DNA from: an uncultured Clostridia bacterium
GTDB lineage: Bacteria > Bacillota > Clostridia > Oscillospirales > Acutalibacteraceae
Assembly: GCA_944384835.1 (NCBI GenBank)
Contig: CALWUU010000004.1
Span: 1-63,518 of the forward strand
Reading direction: 5' to 3'
DNA length: 63,518 nucleotides
Below, one piece after another: positions 44,806 through 53,748 of the stretch. Position 1 is the first letter of the stretch; each line of letters opens with the position of its first letter. The position numbers and the translations under genes were made by a program. The notes under the pieces were generated by a model that did no database searches, was not told where the DNA came from, and worked only from the letters and a program-made list of their open reading frames with translations.

Positions 44806-46077
44806 ATCATAAAAAGATTAAGCGGTGTTTTGAAACATACCAAAGCACTTGGAAACTTTGACAGCATTTTGATGCTTTCGCTAACAGTTTCTATTTTCCT
44901 TCCTTTTTATATTACATTGGCATGTATGATTTTTGTGGTAATTGTTTCTGTTATCCAAAAGAAATCTCGAAAAGCCATTTTTTTAAATCCATCTAATTTA
45001 TTTCTTATGAGCATTATGCTTTATGGAATCATTGTCAGCAGTATATATGCCAACTATACCGGAATTATGTATTCACTCGTTTTTCTGGCAGCGTTGATTG
45101 TTATGTTTTATGGAAAGACGATTATGACCCGTAAGTTGTTTGACAATATGATGGATGCAGCTTGTTTTACCAGTGTTATTTGCGTGCCGATTGCGGCAAT
45201 TCAAATGTTTTGGTTTCCTGGTGTAACAGTGGACGGCAGACCTCCGTCAACATTTACCAATGCCAATTATTATGGCATGATCATAGAATTTGTAGTAATT
45301 ATTGCTATGTACCGTATTTTTACAACGCAAAATTTAAAAATGAGAAAATGGTACGTAGGTGCTATTCTAATAAACTTAATTGGTTTATATATGTCGATGA
45401 GTATGTCATCGTGCATGACGTTATGTTTAACAATGTTAATATATCTAATGATAAAAGGAAAAAAGAAATCAGCAACCGTTTTATTTTTATTTATTGCTAT
45501 TATCGCCTTCGCTTTATTGTCAGGACAAATATTTCCTCGTATCGATACAACCACAGAGATATTCCGCGTCAGAATAGATGTATGGAGCACTGCGCTGCAA
45601 GGAATAGCCGACCATGCATTATTTGGTATGGGACCAAGCGCTTATCAATTGGTGTGGCCTGTTTACAGCGGCTATCCAACATTTCATGCGCATAATCTAT
45701 TTTTAGATACGCTGCTGAATTTTGGCGTTATAGGCGGATGTGCGATTTTCTTTTATGTCCTAACTCAGTTAAAGCTGCTAATGAAACGGTTTCAAATTCG
45801 TGTGTGTAGGAACAGAAATATTTTGGTATTGGTTATGTTTGCGGCGGTATTAATTCACGGCTGTACCGACGTAACTATTTTTTGGGTGCAAACAGGTATG
45901 TTATTCCTGTTGGTTTATACTTCCACAGGTATCCAAAATAATGCAAAATCCTTTGCTCAGAAAAAACGCAAAATTTCCATACATCATACACAGGTTTGGT
46001 CTGCTGAAGAACATGCAAATCGGCCGGAAAAAAGCGGGGAATCTAAATCGGATATCCACAATTCAGAAGTTCATTGA
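44806..46077 (+). CDS. O-antigen ligase/polymerase-like membrane protein (Wzy_C family), unusual start
   Basis: About 424 residues with ten or so membrane segments. The Wzy_C loop with STFTNANYYG (near 150) and FHAHNLFLDTLLNFGVIGG (near 300) is present, as in O-antigen ligases and teichuronic-type polymerases that join sugar chains to lipid carriers or proteins. The C-terminal 45 residues are hydrophilic and cytoplasmic. GGAGGG (44793-44798) is followed in frame by TTA-CAT-ATC-ATA-AAA-AGA, with no ATG, GTG or TTG at proper distance; ATC 44806 or ATA 44809 is the best-placed start, TTG 44830 the nearest standard codon. Confidence 0.8.
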   Translation: MIKRLSGVLKHTKALGNFDSILMLSLTVSIFLPFYITLACMIFVVIVSVIQKKSRKAIFLNPSNLFLMSIMLYGIIVSSIYANYTGIMYSLVFLAALIVMFYGKTIMTRKLFDNMMDAACFTSVICVPIAAIQMFWFPGVTVDGRPPSTFTNANYYGMIIEFVVIIAMYRIFTTQNLKMRKWYVGAILINLIGLYMSMSMSSCMTLCLTMLIYLMIKGKKKSATVLFLFIAIIAFALLSGQIFPRIDTTTEIFRVRIDVWSTALQGIADHALFGMGPSAYQLVWPVYSGYPTFHAHNLFLDTLLNFGVIGGCAIFFYVLTQLKLLMKRFQIRVCRNRNILVLVMFAAVLIHGCTDVTIFWVQTGMLFLLVYTSTGIQNNAKSFAQKKRKISIHHTQVWSAEEHANRPEKSGESKSDIHNSEVH

Positions 46078-46082
46078 GGAGA

Positions 46083-46120
46083 GCGCTATGGGAAAGTTAT
46101 CTTTCTATGGCGCTTTTTTT
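46083..46120 (+). terminator. Terminator of the O-antigen-ligase-like gene
   Basis: GCGCTAT...GAAAG pairs with CTTTC...ATGGCGC across a TTAT loop with two wobble pairs, followed by seven T. Confidence 0.85.
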
Positions 46121-46171
46121 ATAAAATGATAAACGGCTATATCTGTATTTCTTTGTAAACATGTGTAGTTT

Positions 46172-46188
46172 TGTAATTGAGTTGTAAA
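46172..46188 (+). promoter_or_regulatory. PhoP/WalR-type direct repeat upstream of the two-component operon
   Basis: TGTAAT-N5-TGTAAA (46172-46188) fits the TGTWAH-N5-TGTWAH pattern known for WalR and the related PhoP repeats. Further TTGTAA units occur at 46153 and 46226, the last being the -35 element. Autoregulation is an inference. Confidence 0.55.
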
Positions 46189-46225
46189 AATATGCTGAAA
46201 AGCATTACATCATAAAGATGTATGG

Positions 46226-46254
46226 TTGTAAAACAAGACTATGAATGCTATATT
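46226..46254 (+). promoter_or_regulatory. Promoter of the two-component operon
   Basis: TTGTAA (46226-46231), 17-bp spacer, TATATT (46249-46254) preceded by TGC. Confidence 0.65.
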
Positions 46255-46278
46255 AAATTTATAAAATGAGGTGAAATC

Positions 46279-46938
46279 ATGGCAAAAATATTAATTGTAG
46301 AAGATGATGTCAATATAGCAAAAATGCTGGAGGTTACTTTATCCATTGGCGGATATGATTCAGCAAGATGTGATAATGGAAAAAAGGCGGTAGAGTTGGT
46401 AACGTCACAGTCTTATGATTTAGTATTATTGGATGTGATGCTGCCTGATATGGACGGCTTTGAGGTAATTAAATATATTAATAAAGAAGAAACAGCAGTT
46501 ATTTTTCTAACAGCATTGCAGGATGTGATGGATAAAGTAAAAGGACTGAAATTAGGTGCGGAAGATTATATTGTAAAGCCATTTGAAACCGTGGAGTTAC
46601 TCGCAAGAATTGAAGTTGTACTGCGCAGAAAACATAAAAGCAACAATACCATACATTATGGAGATATTACTATGAATATTGATGAACACACAGTGAAAAA
46701 GGGAGATGATTATGTTAACTTAACACCGAAAGAATTCGATATTCTTGCTTTTTTTCTGCAGAATCAAGATATTGCCTTGACAAGAGAACGTTTGTTGGCT
46801 ACTGTATGGGGATATGAATTTATGGGTGAAACGCGTACGGTTGATATTCATGTACAGCAAATACGGAAAAAGATGGGTTTGCATAATAAATTGGTTACAA
46901 TTCCGAAACTTGGTTATCGCTTAGAGAGGGATGGCTAA
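46279..46938 (+). CDS. OmpR-family response regulator
   Basis: A 219-residue regulator. The receiver has the acidic pair in VEDD (8-10), phospho-Asp52 (LVLLDVMLP), Thr78 and Lys100 (YIVKPF), and the C-terminal winged helix (about 125-217) has ALTRERLLATVWGYEF and TVDIHVQQIRKK. It is translated as the first gene of a three-gene operon; the kinase starts right after its stop codon (TAAATG). Partner and context suggest cell-envelope control. Confidence 0.95.
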   Translation: MAKILIVEDDVNIAKMLEVTLSIGGYDSARCDNGKKAVELVTSQSYDLVLLDVMLPDMDGFEVIKYINKEETAVIFLTALQDVMDKVKGLKLGAEDYIVKPFETVELLARIEVVLRRKHKSNNTIHYGDITMNIDEHTVKKGDDYVNLTPKEFDILAFFLQNQDIALTRERLLATVWGYEFMGETRTVDIHVQQIRKKMGLHNKLVTIPKLGYRLERDG

Positions 46939-48402
46939 ATGAAACTTTGGCAAAAGATATTTCTCTGTTCTTTAGCATTGGTAATTTTAGCAATTGATGT
47001 TACTTCAGTATTGCTGTTGTCCAATAGTCACCGTTTAACTGTAACGCGTGAAACGCAGAATGCTGTTTCTGAGCACAAATACTTATCCGTCATGCTTAAG
47101 GATAATGTCATCTATGAACGTTTAAAACAAAATAAAGTATTTCTGACGGAAGAGGAAGTAATTCAGGTAACCCAGTCTGCCTTTGAACCGCAATCCAGCA
47201 CGAGAACCATAGGTTTGTCGTTATACACAGGGCAAAGACGGTTGCTTAGCTATAACGGACGCTCAGAAGAACTGGAAGTTTCTATTTTACAAAATGCGTC
47301 TCAGTCCAGTGTATTGAATCAAGTACAGGGGATGGGAGGCTATGCTTATGAAATTATAGATGACGGAGATGCTTCTTATTTAATTGTAATTTCTCAGATT
47401 ATATTGGAAAGTCAGCCTTATTATTTAATGACATCATCTGATGTAACAGAAATTTACACATTATATAAACAGCAACTAAATTATATTTTGGTTATGAGTA
47501 TGATATGTGCAACGGTAATCGCTTCTATCCTGTTGATTGTAGTTTGGCTGCTGCTATTGCCTCTGCGAAGGATTAATGAAGGAACACGGCAAATTGCGCA
47601 GGGAAATTACAGTAAGCGCCTTCCTGAAAAAGGAAGTACCGAGTTTTCCCAGTTATCACGGAATATGAACGAGATGGCGGAAGCGATTGAACATAATATT
47701 AAAAATTTGGAAAGTGTTGCTGAAGATAGAAATACCTTCATTGCAAATTTAGCACATGAAATGAAAACACCTCTGACCTCTATTTTAGGTTTTGGCGATT
47801 TACTGCGAATTAAACGTACTGTAGATGATAAAGAACGGCGAGAATATGCCGGTATTATTGTGGAGGAGACGAAGCGTCTAAAAACATTATCAGGAAAATT
47901 AATGGAATTGATTACAGTAGGAAGCACACAGTTGGATTGGCAGACGATCCCTCTGACCAGTATTATGGAAGAAGTAGGACAAGCGCTGAAAATTTCGTTG
48001 TCAAACTCCGGAATCACGCTGAATATAAAAGTGTGCCAGATAGAAGTTTCGGTGGATAAAGAATTATTTAAGTCGTTAATTTATAATTTAATTGACAATG
48101 CAATCAAAGCTTCAAAATCAGGTCAAGAAATTGAAGTATTTGCCCAAGAAACAAATGGAATATTAACAATTGCTGTAAAAGACCACGGCATAGGCATTCC
48201 AAAAGAAGAACTCAATAAAATTATGCTGCCGTTTTATATGATTGATAAATCACGAACCAGAAAAGCAGGAGGAGCCGGTTTGGGATTGGCGCTGTGTTCT
48301 GAAATTGCAAGACTACACGGTGCCAGACTCCAAATTGAAAGTGAACCAAGAAAAGGTACTTGCGTAAGCATTATCTTTGATAAAAAGGGGGAGACAGAAT
48401 GA
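46939..48402 (+). CDS. HAMP-containing sensor histidine kinase
   Basis: A 487-residue kinase: TM1 (8-28), an extracellular domain of about 150 residues (30-180), TM2 (182-208), HAMP (208-260), then HisKA with His273 in LAHEMKTPL and HATPase with LIDNAIKA, DHGIGIPKEEL and AGGAGLGLALC. No PAS domain is recognised between HAMP and HisKA, unlike WalK. It overlaps the next gene by 4 nt (ATGA), and lies directly after the response regulator. Confidence 0.95.
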   Translation: MKLWQKIFLCSLALVILAIDVTSVLLLSNSHRLTVTRETQNAVSEHKYLSVMLKDNVIYERLKQNKVFLTEEEVIQVTQSAFEPQSSTRTIGLSLYTGQRRLLSYNGRSEELEVSILQNASQSSVLNQVQGMGGYAYEIIDDGDASYLIVISQIILESQPYYLMTSSDVTEIYTLYKQQLNYILVMSMICATVIASILLIVVWLLLLPLRRINEGTRQIAQGNYSKRLPEKGSTEFSQLSRNMNEMAEAIEHNIKNLESVAEDRNTFIANLAHEMKTPLTSILGFGDLLRIKRTVDDKERREYAGIIVEETKRLKTLSGKLMELITVGSTQLDWQTIPLTSIMEEVGQALKISLSNSGITLNIKVCQIEVSVDKELFKSLIYNLIDNAIKASKSGQEIEVFAQETNGILTIAVKDHGIGIPKEELNKIMLPFYMIDKSRTRKAGGAGLGLALCSEIARLHGARLQIESEPRKGTCVSIIFDKKGETE

Positions 48403-49295
48403 AACCACAGCAGAAAGAAAAAAAGTTTCATGCAATCAGACTCCTTATAACACTTTTGATTTCCGCAGCTATTTTGGGTCTTGGCTATGTATTGATCAAC
48501 AGTCTGCAATATTGGATTCCAAGTTATAAAAATAAAATGACATATATGGGCGAGGAAAATGTACAAATGCAGCCTCTCTATTGGAACAGAGAAGAAGAGA
48601 TTACCATTTATCCATGGGGATTATATAAAACGGATTCTCTCACTTCTTTAACGGATGAGGATCAGGATTTTTTGCAGAAAATCCACATTTCCAATCTATT
48701 ACGTCAGGCAGTTGGTGCAAGCAAAGAGACAGAGTTTGTATCCCACTTTCAAAAGGTAACTTCAAACAATGTTCCTGTTTACTTTTTGAAAGATTTTGAA
48801 TGTACAGGGGATTTAGCTGCAGAAAAAACTTTTGAACAAGCTTCTTCCCAAGAAAATAATACGTCTTATGTACCGAACAATACAGTAAAACAAACAAAAA
48901 TTATCAATTGTGCAGTAGACCAATACGGTCAATTACTGTATTTACATGTGGCTGATTCGGATAGTCTACAAAAATCTGTTGATCGGACTCAAATTGAAGA
49001 GGCATATAATAAGTTTACAAGTTCCAAAGAGTCTGACAATACCTCAGAAGACGATATAGTCAATGATGCCGCAGTTGATTTGTACCACTTATTTTTATCC
49101 AATCCTTATCAAAATAAGGCTGCCGCGGCATTAGAAGAGTTTTTTAATTCTGATAATAGTTCTTATGATGTTGTAATCCAAGACCAGCAAATTCTGTTGA
49201 TTTATACTCTGGATTCAGGTTATCGCCTCATTTTTATTTACAACGTTCCAATGGAACAAATAGCTGGCATTAGTCTGGAAAAATTATCTGCATAA
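48399..49295 (+). CDS. Membrane-anchored extracytoplasmic protein encoded with the two-component system
   Basis: A 298-residue protein with a basic N-terminus, one membrane helix (about 15-34) and a long external domain, acidic and Ser/Asn-rich, with no recognised fold. ATG overlaps the kinase stop (ATGA), so it is part of the same unit. Position and topology recall YycH/YycI, the membrane-anchored modulators of WalK, but I can see no sequence similarity by eye. A role as kinase modulator is inferred from context only. Confidence 0.75.
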   Translation: MKPQQKEKKFHAIRLLITLLISAAILGLGYVLINSLQYWIPSYKNKMTYMGEENVQMQPLYWNREEEITIYPWGLYKTDSLTSLTDEDQDFLQKIHISNLLRQAVGASKETEFVSHFQKVTSNNVPVYFLKDFECTGDLAAEKTFEQASSQENNTSYVPNNTVKQTKIINCAVDQYGQLLYLHVADSDSLQKSVDRTQIEEAYNKFTSSKESDNTSEDDIVNDAAVDLYHLFLSNPYQNKAAAALEEFFNSDNSSYDVVIQDQQILLIYTLDSGYRLIFIYNVPMEQIAGISLEKLSA

Positions 49296-49309
49296 ATTCA
49301 TTTGAAATT

Positions 49310-49326
49310 TTTACACTTTTTTGACA
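49310..49326 (+). promoter_or_regulatory. PhoP/WalR-type direct repeat upstream of the C39 peptidase gene
   Basis: TTTACA (49310-49315), 5 bp, TTGACA (49321-49326): an 11-bp spaced repeat, reverse complement TGTCAA-N5-TGTAAA, close to the repeat upstream of the neighbouring two-component operon. The second unit may double as a -35 element. Confidence 0.45.
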
Positions 49327-49342
49327 TATTCTTACATACAAA

Positions 49343-49361
49343 ATGTCATATTCTATGACAT
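49343..49361. promoter_or_regulatory. Inverted repeat in the C39 peptidase promoter region
   Basis: ATGTCAT and ATGACAT flank a 5-nt centre (49343-49361). Related GACAT units also occur at 49323 and 49357, so the region carries three or four half-sites. Confidence 0.5.
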
Positions 49362-49418
49362 ACTAGTGTTATTATCAACGAAGGAATTGTAAAGTTATTT
49401 TGGAAAGAATGTGTAAAA

Positions 49419-50264
49419 ATGAGAAATAAACAGGTATCTCCGTACATATATTTAAAAAACAAACGCATTATTTTACTGGTAGGCATCGTGAGTTTTGTGG
49501 TTACCCTTCTGGTAGTGATTGGAGTTGTTTTCATGGCCTCAGGTTTGTTTCATCAAGAAGATTCCCTGTCTATTTTGAATCTTGGCGATGCCGAAATTGA
49601 AAAAGCAGAAACAATTACTCAAGAAGAAGCGGAAAAAAGCAATGGGTTTTTATTGGATGTTCCTTATCTTTCTCAAGAAGGAGAATATCCTACTGCATGT
49701 GAAATCGTAAGTGCAGTCATGGTACTTTCCTATTATGGATATGATATATCCATTGATGACTTTATTGATTACTATCTTCCTCAGGCTAATCTGTTCATTG
49801 ATTCTGAGACAGGTCTTCTTACCAGTGTAAGTCCAACACAAGCTTTTATTGGAGATCCCAGGTCTCCCGGAGGATACGGTTGTTATGCACCTGTCATTGT
49901 AAGCGCTTTCAATAATGCGGTTGGAAATACTGCTTTGGCAATTGATACAACTGATACGGATATAGATACCTTGATTGATTACTATGTAAAACGGAATATA
50001 CCTGTCTTGTTATGGGCCAGTATTGACTTATCCCCAACTTATGCGGGAGACAGTTGGATACTGGAAGATACAGGGGAATGGTACACATGGACAGCCGGAG
50101 AACATTGTATGGTATTAGTTGGCGCTGACCAAAACTACTATTATTTTAATGATCCATACGATAGTAATGGTGTTGTAAAGTATAAAAAGGAATTGGTGAC
50201 AAAACGTTGGGAAGAACTAGGGAAACAATCAGCAGTATTAGTACCAACCACAATATCAACATAA
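49419..50264 (+). CDS. Membrane-anchored C39-like cysteine peptidase
   Basis: A 281-residue protein with one N-terminal membrane helix (about 17-41) and an external papain-like domain (peptidase_C39_2 type). Catalytic Cys94 is in PTACEIVSAVM, His229 in GEHCMVLVG, and the Asn/Asp of YYFNDPY (244-245) complete the triad. It is not fused to a transporter, so it is not a bacteriocin exporter; a surface hydrolase acting on peptides or peptidoglycan is more likely. The GGAAAG ribosome binding site is about 11 nt from ATG 49419. It follows the two-component operon and is probably regulated by it. Confidence 0.85.
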   Translation: MRNKQVSPYIYLKNKRIILLVGIVSFVVTLLVVIGVVFMASGLFHQEDSLSILNLGDAEIEKAETITQEEAEKSNGFLLDVPYLSQEGEYPTACEIVSAVMVLSYYGYDISIDDFIDYYLPQANLFIDSETGLLTSVSPTQAFIGDPRSPGGYGCYAPVIVSAFNNAVGNTALAIDTTDTDIDTLIDYYVKRNIPVLLWASIDLSPTYAGDSWILEDTGEWYTWTAGEHCMVLVGADQNYYYFNDPYDSNGVVKYKKELVTKRWEELGKQSAVLVPTTIST

Positions 50265-50292
50265 AAAAGAGCAGCATATGCTGCTCTTTTTT
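50263..50292. terminator. Bidirectional terminator between the C39 peptidase gene and trpA
   Basis: A 30-bp perfect palindrome with arms AAAAAAGAGCAGCAT and ATGCTGCTCTTTTTT that ends both convergent units. Confidence 0.93.
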
Positions 50293-50299
50293 ATGTTTG

Positions 50300-51091
50300 T
50301 CAGATATCGTCTAAAGCATTGCGCAGACTTTTTACAAATAAGCCCACAGACGCAACAGAATTTTTCTTTTCTTGACCAATGATTCTCACGATGGCGCTGC
50401 CGACAATGACGCCGTCACTATAAGTTTTCATCTTTTTTACTTGTTCCGGGGAGGAAATACCAAAACCAACACAATATGGGATACGGACATGTTGTTTTAT
50501 CGTATCAAAAAAACGATCAAAGTCAGTTTCAAAAGAATTTCTTACTCCTGTTACGCCGGTAGATGAAACGCAATACAAAAATCCTTTGCTGTTTGCCGCA
50601 ATGGCAGCAATACGGTCTTTTGATGTTGGAGCAACCAGATTGATAGGATATACGCCGTGAGCATAAGCACATGCATCAATTTCGTCATGTTCTTCAAACG
50701 GAAGGTCAGGTACAATAACGGCATCAATTCCTGTTTCCTGACATAGTGCGAAGAAACGCTCCACTCCAAAACGATAAACGGTATTAATATACATCATTAG
50801 TGCCAATGGAATTTCTGTTTTCGTGCGTAGTTTTTTTACCAATTCAAAAATACCTTCCAGGGTGGTTCCTCCCTGTAGCGAACGCAGGCTTGCTTCTTGA
50901 ATGGTGGGACCTTCTGCAATTGGGTCGGAGAAGGGAACCCCCAGTTCAATGAGATTAGCGCCTTGACGTTCTATTTCCAATACCAATTGTTCTGTGGTAT
51001 CGAAATCAGGGTCACCTGCAGTAATAAAGGTAATCAACGCTTTTTTGTTCTGTTTTTTTAATTCTGCAAACATGCTGTCAATTCTATTCAT
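50300..51091 (-). CDS. trpA: Tryptophan synthase alpha chain
   Basis: A 263-residue TIM barrel. The catalytic Glu is in [11 protein letters not shown] (about 47) and Asp in the same loop; [12 protein letters not shown] marks the phosphate-binding end. It cleaves indole-3-glycerol phosphate to indole and passes it to TrpB. It overlaps trpB by 8 nt and is the last gene of the operon. Confidence 0.96.
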   Translation of the reverse strand: MNRIDSMFAELKKQNKKALITFITAGDPDFDTTEQLVLEIERQGANLIELGVPFSDPIAEGPTIQEASLRSLQGGTTLEGIFELVKKLRTKTEIPLALMMYINTVYRFGVERFFALCQETGIDAVIVPDLPFEEHDEIDACAYAHGVYPINLVAPTSKDRIAAIAANSKGFLYCVSSTGVTGVRNSFETDFDRFFDTIKQHVRIPYCVGFGISSPEQVKKMKTYSDGVIVGSAIVRIIGQEKKNSVASVGLFVKSLRNALDDI

Positions 51092-52274
51092 GAATATTCA
51101 CCCCTCTGTATCTGGCTACTTGATATACGTCTTTATCTCCGCGTCCTGACAGGCATATTACCATAATTTCATTCTGTTGCATGGTCGGAGCAATTTTTCT
51201 GGCAGCAGCTACTGCATGGGCAGATTCAATTGCCGGAATAATACCTTCCATACGAGATAAATATTCAAAAGCACAAACAGCTTCTTCATCTGTAATGCTT
51301 ACGTATTCGGCGCGTTTGCTGGTGTGTAAGTGAGCGTGTTCCGGACCGATGCCGGGATAATCTAAACCGGCAGAAATAGAGTAAACGGAATCAATTTGTC
51401 CTTCTTCATTTTGGAGAAATAAAGATTTCATGCCATGGAAGATTCCTTTGGAGCCCTTTGCCATAGTGGCTGCATGCAAAGCAGTACCCACACCATGTCC
51501 TGCGGCTTCTGCTCCTACTAAACGTACGGTTTCATTTGGAATAAAGTCATAAAACATACCAATGGCATTGGAACCGCCTCCCACACAGGCAACTACACAG
51601 TCAGGCAGTTTGTGTTCCATTGCTTCCAATTGGCGTTTTGTTTCCTCACCAATGATTTTTTGAAAATCTCTTACCATAGTAGGGTATGGGTGAGGTCCCA
51701 TTGCGGAACCAATTAAATAGTATGTGTTTTCAATATTTGCGGTCCAGTCTCGCATGGCTTCGTTTACTGCGTCTTTCAAAGTACGGGTACCACTTTTTAC
51801 GCCCGTTACTTTTGCACCCAGTAAATTCATGCGATATACGTTTAATGCTTGACGTTCCATGTCCTCTTCGCCCATATAAACTTCGCATTCCATTCCAAAC
51901 AGAGCGGCCACTGTTGCAGTTGCAACTCCGTGCTGTCCGGCTCCTGTTTCAGCAATTAAACGTTTTTTTCCCATTTTTTTTGCCAATAATGCCTGCCCCA
52001 ATACATTGTTGATTTTATGGGAACCTGTATGATTCAAATCTTCCCGTTTGATATAAATTTTAGCTCCGCCTAAATCTTTGGTCATTTTTTCTGCATAGTA
52101 CAACATGGATGGTCTGCCGGCATAGTTGTGATACAGGTCTGTTAATTCTTTTTGAAACTGTGGGTCGTTTTTATAAAAATCATATGCTCGTTCCAATTCG
52201 TGAACAGCATTCATAACGGTTTCAGGTACGTATTGTCCTCCGAATTCTCCGAATCTTCCTACTTTTGTATTCAT
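51084..52274 (-). CDS. trpB: Tryptophan synthase beta chain
   Basis: A 396-residue PLP enzyme that joins indole to serine. PLP-binding Lys87 is in [20 protein letters not shown] (about 230) binds phosphate, and [11 protein letters not shown] (about 110) holds the catalytic Glu. It is the TrpB1 type that pairs with the adjacent TrpA. It starts 4 nt after trpF. Confidence 0.97.
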   Translation of the reverse strand: MNTKVGRFGEFGGQYVPETVMNAVHELERAYDFYKNDPQFQKELTDLYHNYAGRPSMLYYAEKMTKDLGGAKIYIKREDLNHTGSHKINNVLGQALLAKKMGKKRLIAETGAGQHGVATATVAALFGMECEVYMGEEDMERQALNVYRMNLLGAKVTGVKSGTRTLKDAVNEAMRDWTANIENTYYLIGSAMGPHPYPTMVRDFQKIIGEETKRQLEAMEHKLPDCVVACVGGGSNAIGMFYDFIPNETVRLVGAEAAGHGVGTALHAATMAKGSKGIFHGMKSLFLQNEEGQIDSVYSISAGLDYPGIGPEHAHLHTSKRAEYVSITDEEAVCAFEYLSRMEGIIPAIESAHAVAAARKIAPTMQQNEIMVICLSGRGDKDVYQVARYRGVNIHE

Positions 52275-52278
52275 GGAT

Positions 52279-52935
52279 CTACCTCATTTCTGTTTCACAA
52301 TTTCTAACCAATTCTATAATTTGCGCAATTTTATTTCTGTCTTTGCAGCCGGCTGTTTCAATACCGCCGGATAAATCAACGCCGTACGGCTGTACTGTTT
52401 TTATGCCTTCTACAATATTTTGTGCTGTCAGACCGCCGGCAAGAAAAAACGGTTTTTCTATTTTGGATGTTTGAATCATCTCCCAGTTGGCAATTTTACC
52501 GCTGCCTCCATAAGTAAATGTTGTAAAACTGTCTAACAATAGTTTATCTGCTTGAAATTGGTTTGCTCTTTGTATTGTTTCTTTGTCTTTTACACGAACC
52601 GCTTTCCATATTTCATACGATAGGTTTTGCTGTTTTAATGTTTCATGTAATCTATCCATATAGGCGCTGTCTTCGTCCCCATGCAGCTGAAGTACATCCA
52701 ATTGGGCTGTGTGGGCTGTTTGGATCAGTTTATCTAGGGGTTCGTTTACAAATACGCCTACACGTTTGATATCCGGATGCAGTTCCTGTCCCAGTGCCAT
52801 AGCGGTGACAGGGGACACTTGACGTTTGCTTTGTGCAAATACAAATCCTACAAAATCAGGCATATATTCATTCATATATGTCACATCTTCTAAACGGCGG
52901 ATACCGCAAAACTTGATTTTGCATTGTTGTTTCAT
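52279..52935 (-). CDS. trpF: Phosphoribosylanthranilate isomerase
   Basis: A 218-residue TIM barrel. [11 protein letters not shown] with the catalytic Cys is at the start, the general acid Asp lies in KLLLDSF, and [11 protein letters not shown] and GVDLSGGIE mark the phosphate site. ATG 52935 overlaps the trpC stop (ATGA) and follows GAGGAAG; a longer in-frame start would run back into trpC and is rejected. Confidence 0.95.
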   Translation of the reverse strand: MKQQCKIKFCGIRRLEDVTYMNEYMPDFVGFVFAQSKRQVSPVTAMALGQELHPDIKRVGVFVNEPLDKLIQTAHTAQLDVLQLHGDEDSAYMDRLHETLKQQNLSYEIWKAVRVKDKETIQRANQFQADKLLLDSFTTFTYGGSGKIANWEMIQTSKIEKPFFLAGGLTAQNIVEGIKTVQPYGVDLSGGIETAGCKDRNKIAQIIELVRNCETEMR

Positions 52936-53714
52936 ACTTGCTTCCTCAATGCTGCCATGGTTTCTGCAATATGATTGCTTCTCATCAGTGTTTCTCCAAT
53001 TAAAACCGCGTCGGCGCCGTGCCTGCGTACTGTTTTCATGTCCTGATTGGTGGCAATACCGCTTTCTGAGACAATAACGCATTCTTTTGGAATATGGGAA
53101 GCCAGTTGGGCGGTTGTTTCTAAAGAGACATCAAAGGTTTTTAAATTGCGGTTGTTAATGCCTACAATTTGGAATCCAACTTCCAATACGCGGTTGAGTT
53201 CTTCTTGATTATGAACTTCTGCCAGGCATTCTAACCCTAAACCGTGAGCAATAGAACGAAATTGCTTTAAGGTTTCTGTGTCTAAAATGGCTGCAATCAA
53301 TAGTATGGCATCTGCACCAATATATTTTGCTTCATAAATTTGATATGGCTCAATGATAAAGTCTTTTCTTAAGATAGGAACGGAAGAGATTTGCTGACGA
53401 ATGGCAGTCAAATATTGACTGCTTCCCTGAAAATAATACTCCTCTGTTAATACGGAAATGGCATTGGCTCCTGCTGTTTCATACTGCAAGGCAATGGATA
53501 CAGGGTCAAAATCTTTGCAAATGAGACCTTTTGAAGGAGACGCTTTTTTCACTTCGGAAATAACAGAAAGTGTATCCTGTTTCAGTGCTTCATAAAGAGA
53601 GATACAAGTTCTTGAATCCTGCATTGCAAGTGTTTTCATTTCTTCCGTGCCTATGGCGGATTGTTCTTTGAGAAGCTGTTGTTTACGCTTTTCTACAATC
53701 TGATCTAATATCAT
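52932..53714 (-). CDS. trpC: Indole-3-glycerol phosphate synthase
   Basis: A 260-residue enzyme that closes the indole ring. It has the family motifs EVKKASPSKGLI (Lys about 55), ILRKDFIIEPYQIYEA (about 110; catalytic Lys) and GINNRNLKTF (about 180), with SESGI near 210. AAAGGAG precedes ATG 53714. It is monofunctional, unlike the trpCF fusions of enterobacteria. Confidence 0.96.
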   Translation of the reverse strand: MILDQIVEKRKQQLLKEQSAIGTEEMKTLAMQDSRTCISLYEALKQDTLSVISEVKKASPSKGLICKDFDPVSIALQYETAGANAISVLTEEYYFQGSSQYLTAIRQQISSVPILRKDFIIEPYQIYEAKYIGADAILLIAAILDTETLKQFRSIAHGLGLECLAEVHNQEELNRVLEVGFQIVGINNRNLKTFDVSLETTAQLASHIPKECVIVSESGIATNQDMKTVRRHGADAVLIGETLMRSNHIAETMAALRKQV

Positions 53715-53748
53715 AATAAACTCCTTTCTATCAAAATGAATCCATCAT

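Noticed and set aside
46279-48402. Direct naming of the two-component pair as WalRK
   Set aside because: The kinase lacks a PAS domain and the third gene is not recognisably YycH/YycI; box similarity alone is insufficient.
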